Assembly (NCBI GenBank): GCA_937934385.1
Contig: CALGZV010000356.1
Location: 1-21,130 of the forward strand
Source of the DNA: an uncultured Clostridia bacterium
GTDB taxonomy: Bacteria > Bacillota > Clostridia > Oscillospirales > CAG-272
DNA length: 21,130 nt
Reading direction: 5' to 3'
The notes beneath the pieces are model-generated. The model saw nothing but the letters and a program-made list of their open reading frames with translations, did not search any database and was not told the DNA's origin. The position numbers and the translations under genes are program-made. This document shows positions 1 through 6,711 of the stretch, one piece after another. Each line of letters begins with the position of its first letter. The stretch's first letter is position 1.

Positions 1-1
1 C

Positions 2-58
2 CAAGATTATATCATATTTCCCTGATATTTTCAAGGGCTTTGCAATATTTTGCCGTAA
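2..58 (+). pseudogene. Possible decayed C-terminus of an AraC-family regulator
   Basis: Read in the frame starting at base 2, the first bases give QDYIIFP, a stop, YFQGLCNILP, a second stop, then KL. This resembles the AraC-family second helix-turn-helix pattern (DYxYFSRxFKxxxGISPxK), with both stops at positions where single C-to-T-type changes could create them (TGA at 23-25, TAA at 56-58). A terminator downstream at 126-170 fits the end of a forward gene. Only about 20 codons are visible and the match is by eye. The frame starting at base 1 is also open to a TAA at 121-123 and could be a real gene tail that I do not recognise. Confidence 0.2.
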
Positions 59-125
59 AAACTTTCTTTAAACAAGTATCTGAAAGTTATCGGATTTCGT
101 GTACACTTCCGTTTGACTATTAACA

Positions 126-170
126 ACCGGACAGATGTGTTTTTGTGCGCACATCTGTCCGGTATTTTTT
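126..170 (+). terminator. Rho-independent terminator
   Basis: A perfect 14-bp inverted repeat pairs ACCGGACAGATGTG (126-139) with its complement at 150-163 across a 10-nt loop, followed by TATTTTTT. The T-run lies only on the forward side, so it ends forward transcription entering from the left of the window and insulates the structured RNA region downstream. Confidence 0.85.
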
Positions 171-335
171 AATCTATATTGAAGGATGTGAAACCTTTAA
201 TGTCAGATCCAAGCGGAAGTACATTCTGTGACAAGTGTACTGCAAGAATGACAACCGAATATTATTAAAAAGACTGTATTCGCTTTTACCGCGGGATCTC
301 CTTAATTCGGAGCAATCTCTCGGATAAAGAAAGCA

Positions 336-416
336 CCGCAGCGGAATACACGGTATTGGAGTACCGTGTATCCGAACTCAGGGTTGCCAACAACAACACC
401 TAAGTCACTTCTGCGG
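336..416 (+). repeat. Three-way-junction module, copy A (divergent)
   Basis: The outer stem is CCGCAG (336-341)/CTGCGG (411-416). The first arm pairs ATACACGGTA (346-355) with TACCGTGTAT (362-371), extended by CGG (342-344)/CCG (372-374) around a bulged A. The second arm is CTCAGG-GTTG (377-386) with CAAC-A-CCTAAG (394-404), which contains one mismatch. It shares the GCAGCG start and the CTCAGGGTTG/CAACACCT arm with copies B and C but has the most different sequence. Confidence 0.6.
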
Positions 417-484
417 TAAAGGATATGATAACACATTTTCCCCGGAAAGTCAAGCAGCGATGTTTGATTTCATAGAAGATAAAT

Positions 485-558
485 GCAGCGAAACATGGAA
501 GTTGGAGATTCCATGTCCGTTCTCAGGGTTGGCAAAGACAACACCTGAGATTTACTGC
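485..558 (+). repeat. Three-way-junction module, copy B
   Basis: The outer stem is GCAG (485-488)/CTGC (555-558). The first arm pairs ACATGGAA (493-500) with TTCCATGT (509-516). The second arm pairs CTCAGG-GTTG (522-531) with CAAC-A-CCTGAG (539-549) around a 7-nt loop. It is preceded by AGAAGATAAA (474-483), also present before copy C, and by the GCGA-capped hairpin at 450-467. Confidence 0.65.
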
Positions 559-623
559 GAAAAAGTATGGTATTATCTTATCGAAAAGTCAACACATATT
601 GCTTAATTTCAGAGAAGATAAAC

Positions 624-699
624 GCAGCGAAACGCGAGAAGCGGCCAACTCTCGTGTCCGTTCTCAGGGTTGCTCAAGACAACACCTGAGATTTACTGC
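624..699 (+). repeat. Three-way-junction module, copy C
   Basis: The outer stem is GCAG (624-627)/CTGC (696-699). The first arm pairs ACGCGAGA (632-639) with TCTCGTGT (650-657), including one G-U pair. The second arm pairs CTCAGG-GTTG (663-672) with CAAC-A-CCTGAG (680-690). It is nearly identical to copy B in the second arm and in the flanking AGAAGATAAA (613-622), but its first-arm sequence differs with pairing kept. Confidence 0.65.
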
Positions 700-846
700 A
701 ATAATAATCCGTAACGTGTTAAAATAACATATCCTTTACGCAGCAGCGCGCTGTAAGCTTACAGTCTTTGAACCTATAAAGATAAAGTGTTGTGAACAAA
801 TGTGCAATTGGACGAAGTTTTTTTGAATTACGCTTGCTGATGCAAG

Positions 847-973
847 CTACACCTCATCAGTCATCTAACGATGACAGCTTCTCCAGGGGGAGAAGCCTGA
901 CGAGTTCAGCACTGATCTCAAGCTTTCCCCTTGAGGGGAAAGTGGGCGGCGTAGCCGCTCGAATGAGGTGTAG
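847..973. repeat. MITE-like palindromic element with 11-bp terminal inverted repeats
   Basis: The ends are perfect inverted repeats: CTACACCTCAT (847-857) and ATGAGGTGTAG (963-973). Inside are three hairpins: GCTTCTCC (877-884)/GGAGAAGC (889-896), CTTTCCCC (923-930)/GGGGAAAG (935-942) with a TTGA loop, and GCGGC (946-950)/GCCGC (954-958). It encodes no transposase, so it would have to be moved in trans. Open frames across it look incidental. I recall similar short repeats (CCTCATC ends, CCCCTTGAGGGG core) scattered in Clostridia gut genomes; that is memory, and copy number cannot be tested in one window. I could not identify a target-site duplication. Confidence 0.65.
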
Positions 974-1130
974 GGCACATAGTACCCGTAAAAAGCAAAA
1001 ACTTCGGCACACCGTGTCGCATGCGCGATTAGTCAAAGCTCGTTGCAACGGGTTTCGACAAGCCGCGTCTCCGATACGATAGTTCACATCCCTGTGTTCC
1101 CCGCTCCCGCTTCGTTTTTATCCGGGAGTT
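974..1130. other. Non-coding stretch with one hairpin
   Basis: No gene is evident between the MITE-like element and the terminators that follow the esterase gene. The segment looks GC-rich (for example CGTGTCGCATGCGCG near 1014) compared with the AT-rich intergenic DNA elsewhere. It ends in a hairpin pairing CTCCCG (1104-1109) with CGGGAG (1123-1128). The ORF spanning 792-1082 crosses the element and lacks a good ribosome binding site, so I do not call it. Confidence 0.4.
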
Positions 1131-1136
1131 TAGCTT

Positions 1137-1191
1137 ATACATTTGCTTTTTGCAAGTGTATTTATAAGCGGCTGACTTTTGTCAGCCGCTT
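1137..1191 (-). terminator. Tandem hairpins downstream of the esterase gene
   Basis: AAGCGGCTGAC (1166-1176) pairs perfectly with GTCAGCCGCTT (1181-1191) across a 4-base loop. This is a GC-rich stem 26 bases past the stop codon of the reverse-strand esterase gene. A second stem (ATACATTTGC with GCAAGTGTAT, about 1137-1161) lies just beyond on the reverse strand. The reverse-strand T-run after the first stem is weak (TATAAATA), so termination strength is uncertain. Confidence 0.65.
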
Positions 1192-1217
1192 TATTATATG
1201 AATATCGATCGTTTTTT

Positions 1218-2009
1218 TCAAAAGCCCTGATCAAGCAACCATTTTTTGAGCAGTGTACACCACTGAGCCGTTGACGGTATGGATTCGGAAAGTCCGAGTC
1301 CGTGTTCTCCCTGTGCAAAACTATGAAGCTCAAACGGTATCTTCTTTCTGCGAAGTGCAAGCGCGAGGTTGAGACTATTTTCAACAGGGACATATGTATC
1401 GTATGAAGTATGCCACATGAAAACAGGCGGTGTATCGTCGCGGACATTGATCTCTCCGGAGAGCTTATGAGCAAGCTCAGGATTGAAGTCGGTTCCGAAA
1501 AGATTTGTGCGTGATCCTTCGTTCATATATGAGAGGAATGAAACAACAGGATAGCAGAGAACACCGACATCGGGGCGTGAGCTGACACGGTCGATTTCGT
1601 CTCCGTCGTCTCTGCCATAGTCAAAATGCTCGATACCCATTGTGCAGAGATGTCCTCCTGCGGAAAATCCCATAATTCCTATTTTGTTTCCGTCTATTCC
1701 GAACTTATCTGCATGATAACGTACATAGCGGACGGCTCTGTTTATGTCATAAAGCTGAACAGGATATCTGTACGGTGCAACACGGTAATTAAGAACAAAA
1801 GCGTTTATTCCGGATTCGTTTATCATTTCTGCAATCGGCGCGCCTTCCTGGTCTGAGCGGCATGAATATCCTCCTCCCGGAGCGACAATTATACATCCTC
1901 TTTTTTCATTTTTGTCGTTTGAGACGAGGAAAGGTGTGAGAGAAGGCTCGGGCTGATCTATACTTGCATTAAATTCCGGGACATTATTTTCCCAAAGCTT
2001 ATATTCCAT
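1218..2009 (-). CDS. Alpha/beta-hydrolase esterase (acetyl-xylan-esterase/BD-FAE-like)
   Basis: This 263-residue protein has the layout of a serine esterase of the alpha/beta-hydrolase fold. It shows an oxyanion-hole motif PGGGY (44-48), the nucleophile elbow GFSAGGH with Ser116, Asp204 in HTSYDTYVP and His236 in QGEHGLGL, which together form a catalytic triad. There is no signal peptide, so it probably works in the cytoplasm. The family commonly removes acetyl (or feruloyl) groups from imported plant-polysaccharide fragments or other small esters; the substrate here is inferred. The ATG start has an AAAGGAAA ribosome binding site upstream. It is a monocistronic gene divergent from asnS and ends near a strong hairpin. 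The nearby DNA shows no glycan-degradation partners, so its pathway cannot be read from context. Fold confidence is high, substrate confidence low. Confidence 0.88.
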   Translation of the reverse strand: MEYKLWENNVPEFNASIDQPEPSLTPFLVSNDKNEKRGCIIVAPGGGYSCRSDQEGAPIAEMINESGINAFVLNYRVAPYRYPVQLYDINRAVRYVRYHADKFGIDGNKIGIMGFSAGGHLCTMGIEHFDYGRDDGDEIDRVSSRPDVGVLCYPVVSFLSYMNEGSRTNLFGTDFNPELAHKLSGEINVRDDTPPVFMWHTSYDTYVPVENSLNLALALRRKKIPFELHSFAQGEHGLGLSESIPSTAQWCTLLKKWLLDQGF

Positions 2010-2027
2010 GATCTTTTCCTTTCATAT

Positions 2028-2056
2028 ACTGTATAAACTGGTTTATTTTTATTCAA
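2028..2056 (-). promoter_or_regulatory. Putative sigma-A promoter for the esterase
   Basis: On the reverse strand, TTGAAT (2051-2056) and TACAGT (2028-2033) are separated by 17 bases, about 20 bases upstream of the esterase start codon. The -10 match is moderate. Confidence 0.4.
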
Positions 2057-2237
2057 AGTATATCATAACATGAAAATTTTGTAAAGGCTTTTAGGGTTTT
2101 TATTTTGTATCATAAATCAAAACAGTATAAATAGATAAAACGGTAATATAATAAAAAGAAAAATCAGGAAAAATGAAGGCAGGCGTAAAAAAAGCTGCGA
2201 AATTATCGGATTATTCATAGTTTTTTTGCGTTTTTTA

Positions 2238-2266
2238 TTGCATATCCGAATAATTTATGATATACT
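2238..2266 (+). promoter_or_regulatory. Sigma-A promoter for asnS
   Basis: TTGCAT (2238-2243) and TATACT (2261-2266) are separated by exactly 17 bases, a near-consensus sigma-A promoter. Transcription would begin near 2273, giving a leader of about 80 nt, too short for a T-box riboswitch; no T-box motif is seen. The rest of the 343-base gap between the esterase and asnS is AT-rich, holding this promoter, the esterase promoter and nothing else convincing. Confidence 0.75.
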
Positions 2267-2352
2267 AATTGCATATTGTGTATTTATGGGCTAATGTGAT
2301 ATATACCGATTAAATATACAGTCGTAAAATATAAGAAAGGATCATAGCTGAA

Positions 2353-3747
2353 ATGGAAAGAATCACTATTAAAGAGCTTTGCGTATCGCCGGAAAAATAT
2401 GACGGCAGCAAGATAACCGTTGCGGGCTGGTGCCGCTCGCTTCGCGCAAGTAATGCCTTCGGATTTGTTTCACTTAATGACGGAAGCTGTTTTGAATGTC
2501 TTCAGGTCGTTATAGAAGCTGATAAAATGGCAAATTATACGGAGATCGCCGGGCAGAATATAGGTGCTTCGTTCGTTGCGGAAGGAATATTTACGCTTAC
2601 TCCGGATGCAAAGCAGCCGTTTGAGCTGAAAGCAACCGAAATGAGGGTCGAGGGTACTTCAACTCCCGATTATCCTCTGCAGAATAAGCGTCATTCTATG
2701 GAATTTCTGCGTACTATAGCGCATCTTCGTCCACGCGCGAATACATTCAACGCTGTGTTCCGTGTTCGTTCAGAGGCAGCATTTGCAATTCATAGCTTTT
2801 TCCATGAACGCGGATTCGTGTATGTGCATACTCCTATAATAACGACAAGCGACTGCGAGGGCGCCGGAGAAATGTTCCGCATTACAACGCTTGATATGGA
2901 AAATCCGCCGCGTCTTGAGGACGGCTCTGTAGATTACAGCAAGGACTTTTTCGGACGTTCGGCAAACCTCACCGTTTCCGGACAGCTCAGCGCAGAGACA
3001 TATGCTATGGCATATTCGAATGTCTATACATTCGGACCGACTTTCCGTGCAGAAAATTCAAATACACCCCGTCATGCGGCTGAATTCTGGATGATGGAGC
3101 CTGAGATCGCGTTTGCAGACCTTGCTGATGATATGTCGCTTGCAGAGGATATGCTTAAGTATATTATCAAATATCTGCTTGAGCATTGCCGGTCTGAGCT
3201 TGAATTTTTCAATCAGCGTATTGATACGACTCTGCTCGGACGCCTTAAAAATATAGTAAACAATGATTTCGGACGTATTACTTACACAGAAGCGGTTGAA
3301 CTTTTGAAGAAATGCGGAGAAAAATTTGAATATCCCGTTGACTACGGCATGGATCTTCAGACAGAGCATGAGCGTTATCTTACAGAGAAGGTGTTCGGAA
3401 AGCCTGTTTTTGTTACAGACTGGCCGCGCGATATCAAAGCGTTCTATATGCGCCTGAATGATGACGGCAAAACGGTTGCCGCGATGGATCTTCTTGTTCC
3501 CGGAGTCGGAGAGCTTATCGGAGGATCGCAGCGCGAGGAACGTCTTGATTATCTTGAAGCTGCTCTTGAAAAGTTCGGGCTTAAAAAAGAGGATTACTGG
3601 TGGTATCTTGAACTCCGTAAGTACGGAGGAACAAAACACGCAGGATTCGGACTCGGCTTTGAGCGCCTGATAATGTATGTAACGGGAATAGGAAATATAC
3701 GCGATGTTGAAGCATACCCGCGTACAACAGGAAATGCGGAATTCTGA
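2353..3747 (+). CDS. asnS: Asparaginyl-tRNA synthetase
   Basis: This cytoplasmic class IIb aminoacyl-tRNA synthetase joins asparagine to tRNA-Asn using ATP. The 464 residues match the usual bacterial AsnRS length (about 460-466). The N-terminal OB-fold anticodon-binding domain (about 1-110) includes [13 protein letters not shown] and GFVSLNDGS. The catalytic core carries class II motif 2 ([10 protein letters not shown]...EFWMMEPE, 231-251) and motif 3 (GFGLGFERL, 431-439), followed by a short [13 protein letters not shown] tail typical of the family. The ATG start is preceded by AAGAAAGGA with about 10 bases of spacing. It has its own strong promoter and a hairpin terminator. The aminotransferase downstream could supply aspartate, the precursor of asparagine. 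Having AsnRS means asparagine is charged directly, though that does not exclude a GatCAB route as well. Confidence 0.97.
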   Translation: MERITIKELCVSPEKYDGSKITVAGWCRSLRASNAFGFVSLNDGSCFECLQVVIEADKMANYTEIAGQNIGASFVAEGIFTLTPDAKQPFELKATEMRVEGTSTPDYPLQNKRHSMEFLRTIAHLRPRANTFNAVFRVRSEAAFAIHSFFHERGFVYVHTPIITTSDCEGAGEMFRITTLDMENPPRLEDGSVDYSKDFFGRSANLTVSGQLSAETYAMAYSNVYTFGPTFRAENSNTPRHAAEFWMMEPEIAFADLADDMSLAEDMLKYIIKYLLEHCRSELEFFNQRIDTTLLGRLKNIVNNDFGRITYTEAVELLKKCGEKFEYPVDYGMDLQTEHERYLTEKVFGKPVFVTDWPRDIKAFYMRLNDDGKTVAAMDLLVPGVGELIGGSQREERLDYLEAALEKFGLKKEDYWWYLELRKYGGTKHAGFGLGFERLIMYVTGIGNIRDVEAYPRTTGNAEF

Positions 3748-3769
3748 TCGGATCTGAATTAAAAACGAC

Positions 3770-3798
3770 CGCCGCAGCATTGCTGCGGCGTATATTTT
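3770..3798 (+). terminator. Hairpin terminator after asnS
   Basis: CGCCGCAG (3770-3777) pairs with CTGCGGCG (3783-3790) over a 5-base loop and is followed by TATATTTT. The T-run is interrupted, so some read-through into the aminotransferase gene is possible. Confidence 0.7.
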
Positions 3799-3802
3799 GA
3801 AA

Positions 3803-3836
3803 CAGTCTGCGGAAAAAATTATCCGCAGTGAGACTG
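3803..3836 (+). other. Leader hairpin before the aminotransferase gene
   Basis: CTGCGGA (3807-3813) pairs with TCCGCAG (3822-3828), and the outer bases CAGT (3803-3806) can pair with ACTG (3833-3836). It sits between the asnS terminator and the ribosome binding site at about 3848-3855 and has no T-run. It may be an mRNA leader structure. Confidence 0.4.
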
Positions 3837-3867
3837 GAAAGCAAGTAAAGAAAGGACTGTCATAAAG

Positions 3868-5145
3868 ATGACATACAGTGAGATGACCGGAGCGCAGAGA
3901 GCTGAGGAATATGCCTCTCTGCTTAAAGAATTTGAGGAATACAAGGCAAAAGGACTTAAGCTTGACATGTCGAGAGGAAAACCGAGTGCGCAGCAGCTCG
4001 AACTTTCACAGGGCATGCTCGGAGTTATAAGTGAACCGTCCGATTGCTTTACAGAAAACGGATTTGATTGCCGTAACTATGGCGTACTTGACGGTATTCC
4101 GGAGGCTAAGCAGATCTTTTCTGAAATACTCGGTATTCCCTCAAAAAATATCATAGTAGCCGGAAACTCATCACTTAATATTATGTACGATGAAATGGCG
4201 CGCCTTATGCTGTTCGGAGCGGCAGGTGTTGAAAAACCGTGGAGCCATGAGGAGCATGTCAAATTCCTGTGTCCTGTACCGGGATATGACCGTCACTTCA
4301 GCATATGCGAAGGCTTCGGCATTGAGATGATCAATGTCGATATGACTCCGACCGGTCCTGATATGGATCAGGTAGAGGAGCTTATAAAGGATAGCTCCGT
4401 AAAGGGTATCTGGTGCGTTCCGAAATATTCAAATCCTGAAGGCATCACATATTCCGATGAAACTGTTCGCCGCTTTGCAGCGCTTAAGCCTGCAGCTCCG
4501 GACTTCCGTATTTTCTGGGATAATGCATACATCATCCATTCCTTCAGCGATGATGACGAAAAGGTACTTAATATCTTTGATGAAGCAAAAAAATGCGGTA
4601 ATGAAGATATCGTACTGACATTTATGTCTACCTCAAAGATCAGTTTTCCCGGTTCCGGTGTTGCGGTAATGGCTGCGTCGGATGCGAATATTGCACATAC
4701 AAAGAGTAAGATGGCTATTCAGACGATCGGTTACGATAAGCTCAATATGATGAGACATGTCAAGTTCTTTGGTTCTGTCGACGGACTTATGGAGCATATG
4801 AAAAAGCATGCGGCTATTATAAAGCCCAAGTTTGACGCAGTACTCAGTACCTTTGATAAGATGCTTTCTCCTTACGGTGTTGCCGAGTGGACAAAGCCTA
4901 TCGGCGGATATTTCCTGAGTCTAAATGTTCTGGATGGATGTGCAAAGCGTGTTTATGAGCTTGCTGCGGAAGCAGGTGTTACACTTACAAATGCCGGAGC
5001 TACATTCCCTTACGGACGCGATCCTCGCGACCGCAATCTGCGTATAGCTCCCACTTATCCTACAGCCGATGAAATGAAAACAGCATCCACTGTACTCTGT
5101 CTCTGTGTAAGGCTTGCCGCACTTGAAAAACTCGGTGTAAAATAA
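3868..5145 (+). CDS. PLP-dependent aspartate-type aminotransferase, subgroup Ic
   Basis: This 425-residue fold-type I enzyme transfers amino groups using pyridoxal phosphate, most likely between aspartate and 2-oxoglutarate. Visible active-site features are the cofactor lysine Lys257 in STSKISFPGSG, Asp218 and Tyr221 in FWDNAY (cofactor ring contacts), Asn189 in KYSNPEG and Arg392 in NLRIAPTYP (substrate carboxylate). The motifs LDMSRGKPS and CPVPGYDRHF are typical of the less common Ic aspartate aminotransferase subgroup (Corynebacterium AspT type), often misannotated as MocR-like although no helix-turn-helix domain is present. The ATG start follows AAGAAAGGA. It lies 120 bp downstream of asnS and ends in its own terminator. 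Bacillus pairs asnS with aspB, a different aminotransferase subgroup, so the adjacency suggests an aspartate-to-asparagine supply role. Family confidence is high; the exact substrate is inferred. Confidence 0.9.
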   Translation: MTYSEMTGAQRAEEYASLLKEFEEYKAKGLKLDMSRGKPSAQQLELSQGMLGVISEPSDCFTENGFDCRNYGVLDGIPEAKQIFSEILGIPSKNIIVAGNSSLNIMYDEMARLMLFGAAGVEKPWSHEEHVKFLCPVPGYDRHFSICEGFGIEMINVDMTPTGPDMDQVEELIKDSSVKGIWCVPKYSNPEGITYSDETVRRFAALKPAAPDFRIFWDNAYIIHSFSDDDEKVLNIFDEAKKCGNEDIVLTFMSTSKISFPGSGVAVMAASDANIAHTKSKMAIQTIGYDKLNMMRHVKFFGSVDGLMEHMKKHAAIIKPKFDAVLSTFDKMLSPYGVAEWTKPIGGYFLSLNVLDGCAKRVYELAAEAGVTLTNAGATFPYGRDPRDRNLRIAPTYPTADEMKTASTVLCLCVRLAALEKLGVK

Positions 5146-5169
5146 TTATAATAAAATATTTAATATATG

Positions 5170-5239
5170 AAAGCGGCTGAAGGATCCGATATATGTTGTA
5201 CGTAAAGTTTACATACGGGATTTTTCGGCTGCTTTTTCA
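5170..5239 (+). terminator. Rho-independent terminator after the aminotransferase
   Basis: AAAGCGGCTGAA (5170-5181) pairs with TTCGGCTGCTTT (5224-5235) over 12 positions, two of them G-U. Additional pairing lies inside the loop (CCG...TATGT with ACATACGG), and the T-run continues past the stem. Confidence 0.75.
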
Positions 5240-5301
5240 TCAATCGGTTTAGATTATACATATATTAACGGTTTAATAAATTATACGGGAGGAAATTTAA
5301 A

Positions 5302-6555
5302 ATGAAAGATATGCATGAATATATTCTCGGTCTTTGCAAAGCTGCTAAAGCGGCTTCATATTCGATTGCGGATGCGTCCGGAATGAAAAAGAACAATGCG
5401 CTTCGTGCAATAGCCGATATTCTTATAAAAAATAAAGAAGAAATTATAAGTGCAAATAAGCTTGATATCGGAAGCGCTGAACAGAATGGCGTAAGACCGG
5501 CTATGGTTGACAGACTTATGCTTGACGGAGACCGCATCGACGGTATAGCGTCAGCTTTGGATGAACTATGCGGACTTGCCGATCCGATCGGAACGGGAGA
5601 CCGCTGGAACAGACCTAACGGACTTGAGATATCGCGTGTCCGCGTTCCGCTCGGTGTTATAGCAATTATATACGAAGCCCGTCCGAATGTAACGGTAGAT
5701 GCAGCGGCGCTCTGTCTCAAAACCGGAAATGCGGTAGTTCTTCGCGGCGGTAAAGAGGCGATAAATACTAACCGGATACTTGTAAAGCTTATGCGCGAAG
5801 CTATTGAAAGCGCAGGGATTTGCGGCGATGCCGTTCAGCTTGTTGACGATACCTCAAGAGAAGGAACAAATGAGCTTTTATGCATGCGCGGGTATATAGA
5901 TGCGCTTATTCCGCGCGGAGGAAAAGGACTTATCCGCAGCGTTGTGGAAAACGCGCGCGTTCCTGTTATTGAAACAGGTGCAGGAAACTGCCACCTTTAT
6001 GTTGATGCGAGCGCAGATATCGACATGGCTGTCAATATTGCCGTTAACGCCAAGACCTCACGTCCTTCTGTATGCAATGCTATCGAGACGCTTCTTGTTC
6101 ACCGTGATGCTGCCGGGGAATTTCTCCCCCGTTTTGCGGAAGCAGCAGCGCCGTTTCATGTTGAGCTTCGCGGAGACGCGGAATGCCGCAGCATTATAAA
6201 GTGTGACCGCGATGCAACAGAAGAAGATTATGAGACCGAGTATGACGATTATATTCTTGCAATTCATGTTGTAGGAAGCACTCAGGAGGCAATCGAGCAT
6301 ATTGCAAAATACAGCACAGGGCATAGCGAAGCGATAATCACCCGCTCTCTTACCGATGCTGAATTATTTAAGCGCCGTGTTAATTCAGCGGCGGTGTATG
6401 TAAATGCTTCGACACGTTTTACCGACGGCGGTGAGTTCGGCTTCGGAGCGGAGATAGGTATTTCAACACAGAAGCTTCATGCACGCGGACCTATGGGACT
6501 TACCGAGCTTACTACAGTCAAATATCTTATTGACGGAGACGGTCAGATAAGATAA
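5302..6555 (+). CDS. proA: Gamma-glutamyl phosphate reductase
   Basis: ProA reduces gamma-glutamyl phosphate to glutamate-5-semialdehyde with NADPH, the second step of proline synthesis from glutamate, in the cytoplasm. The 417 residues match the family length. Diagnostic stretches are IAIIYEARPNVT (120-131), LRGGKEA (147-153), the catalytic cysteine Cys258 in RPSVCNAIETLL, and the C-terminal NASTRFTDGGEFGFGAEIG. The ATG start has a strong GGGAGG site (5287-5292) with 9 bases of spacing. proB (glutamate 5-kinase), which often sits beside proA, is not adjacent: the gene is flanked by terminators on both sides and is probably monocistronic. The kinase must be elsewhere, or proA is fed another way. 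Confidence 0.96.
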   Translation: MKDMHEYILGLCKAAKAASYSIADASGMKKNNALRAIADILIKNKEEIISANKLDIGSAEQNGVRPAMVDRLMLDGDRIDGIASALDELCGLADPIGTGDRWNRPNGLEISRVRVPLGVIAIIYEARPNVTVDAAALCLKTGNAVVLRGGKEAINTNRILVKLMREAIESAGICGDAVQLVDDTSREGTNELLCMRGYIDALIPRGGKGLIRSVVENARVPVIETGAGNCHLYVDASADIDMAVNIAVNAKTSRPSVCNAIETLLVHRDAAGEFLPRFAEAAAPFHVELRGDAECRSIIKCDRDATEEDYETEYDDYILAIHVVGSTQEAIEHIAKYSTGHSEAIITRSLTDAELFKRRVNSAAVYVNASTRFTDGGEFGFGAEIGISTQKLHARGPMGLTELTTVKYLIDGDGQIR

Positions 6556-6612
6556 TATAAAGACTGAAAGTAAGAGTCCGGCGAGTGCCCTGGAACCGTG
6601 TTGTTTCACGAA

Positions 6613-6651
6613 AAAAGAGGTTTTCCGTTCAATGATCGGAAAACCTCTTTT
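6613..6651. terminator. Bidirectional terminator between proA and the histidine kinase gene
   Basis: AAAAGAGGTTTTCCG (6613-6627) is a perfect 15-bp inverted repeat with CGGAAAACCTCTTTT (6637-6651). The A- and T-rich flanks give a T-run on both strands, so it serves the convergent proA and two-component genes. Confidence 0.9.
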
Positions 6652-6711
6652 GATTTTGGAGATTTAAAATCTTATTATTCTGTTTCAGATTATGTTTTGA
6701 ATAACATATTA

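Larger units (their letters stand above)
269..769 (+). ncRNA. Candidate large structured non-coding RNA with three repeated three-way junctions
   Basis: There is no credible coding frame here, but there is extensive nested base pairing. The closing helix pairs AAAGACTGTA (269-278) with TACAGTCTTT (760-769). It continues with GCTT (282-285)/AAGC (755-758) and CGCG (290-293)/CGCG (747-750). An inner long-range helix pairs TAAAGGATATG (417-427) with CATATCCTTTA (728-738), 11 of 11 bp, plus TAACAC (429-434)/GTGTTA (716-721). Module A (336-416) lies outside the inner helix; modules B (485-558) and C (624-699) lie inside it. A further hairpin, TCAAGCA/TGTTTGA (450-467), is capped by a GCGA GNRA-type tetraloop, and CTCC/GGAG (298-312) precedes module A. 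G-U pairs that would become C-A mismatches on the other strand favour the forward strand. A TATTAT -10-like box lies at 260-265, with no good -35. I see no T-run terminator right after 769. I do not recognise the class; a divergent member of a known large ornate RNA family (ROOL, OLE, GOLLD) is possible. The fold was found by hand, without energy calculation. Confidence 0.6.

Noticed and set aside
485..558. Hammerhead-ribozyme-like arrangement (CGAAAC, stem, GUC) in modules B and C
   Set aside because: The required CUGANGA core is absent (CCTGAGAT in B and C, CCTAAGTC in A), and copy A has GTATC in place of GTC at the would-be cleavage site.
181..780. Riboswitch or CRISPR array explanation for the tandem repeats
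   Set aside because: No forward gene follows to be regulated, and I could not match known riboswitch cores. The repeats are about 75-80 nt modules 139-147 nt apart with internal structure, unlike 25-40 nt CRISPR repeats with uniform spacers, and no cas gene is present.
792..1082. 96-residue forward ORF (and overlapping reverse ORF)
   Set aside because: It spans the MITE-like element, has no good ribosome binding site, and its composition follows the hairpin repeats.
2173..2220. 15-codon ORF (MKAGVKKAAKLSDYS) with AGGA upstream, faintly like a LacI N-terminus
   Set aside because: It is too short, with no continuing homology after the stop. It lies in AT-rich DNA just upstream of the asnS promoter, so chance is likelier.
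2273..2352. T-box riboswitch before asnS
   Set aside because: The leader is only about 80 nt and contains neither the T-box sequence nor a terminator/antiterminator pair.
3058..3780. 240-residue reverse ORF opposite asnS
   Set aside because: It is a shadow ORF within a highly conserved synthetase gene, with Cys/Arg/Phe-rich composition and no start signal.
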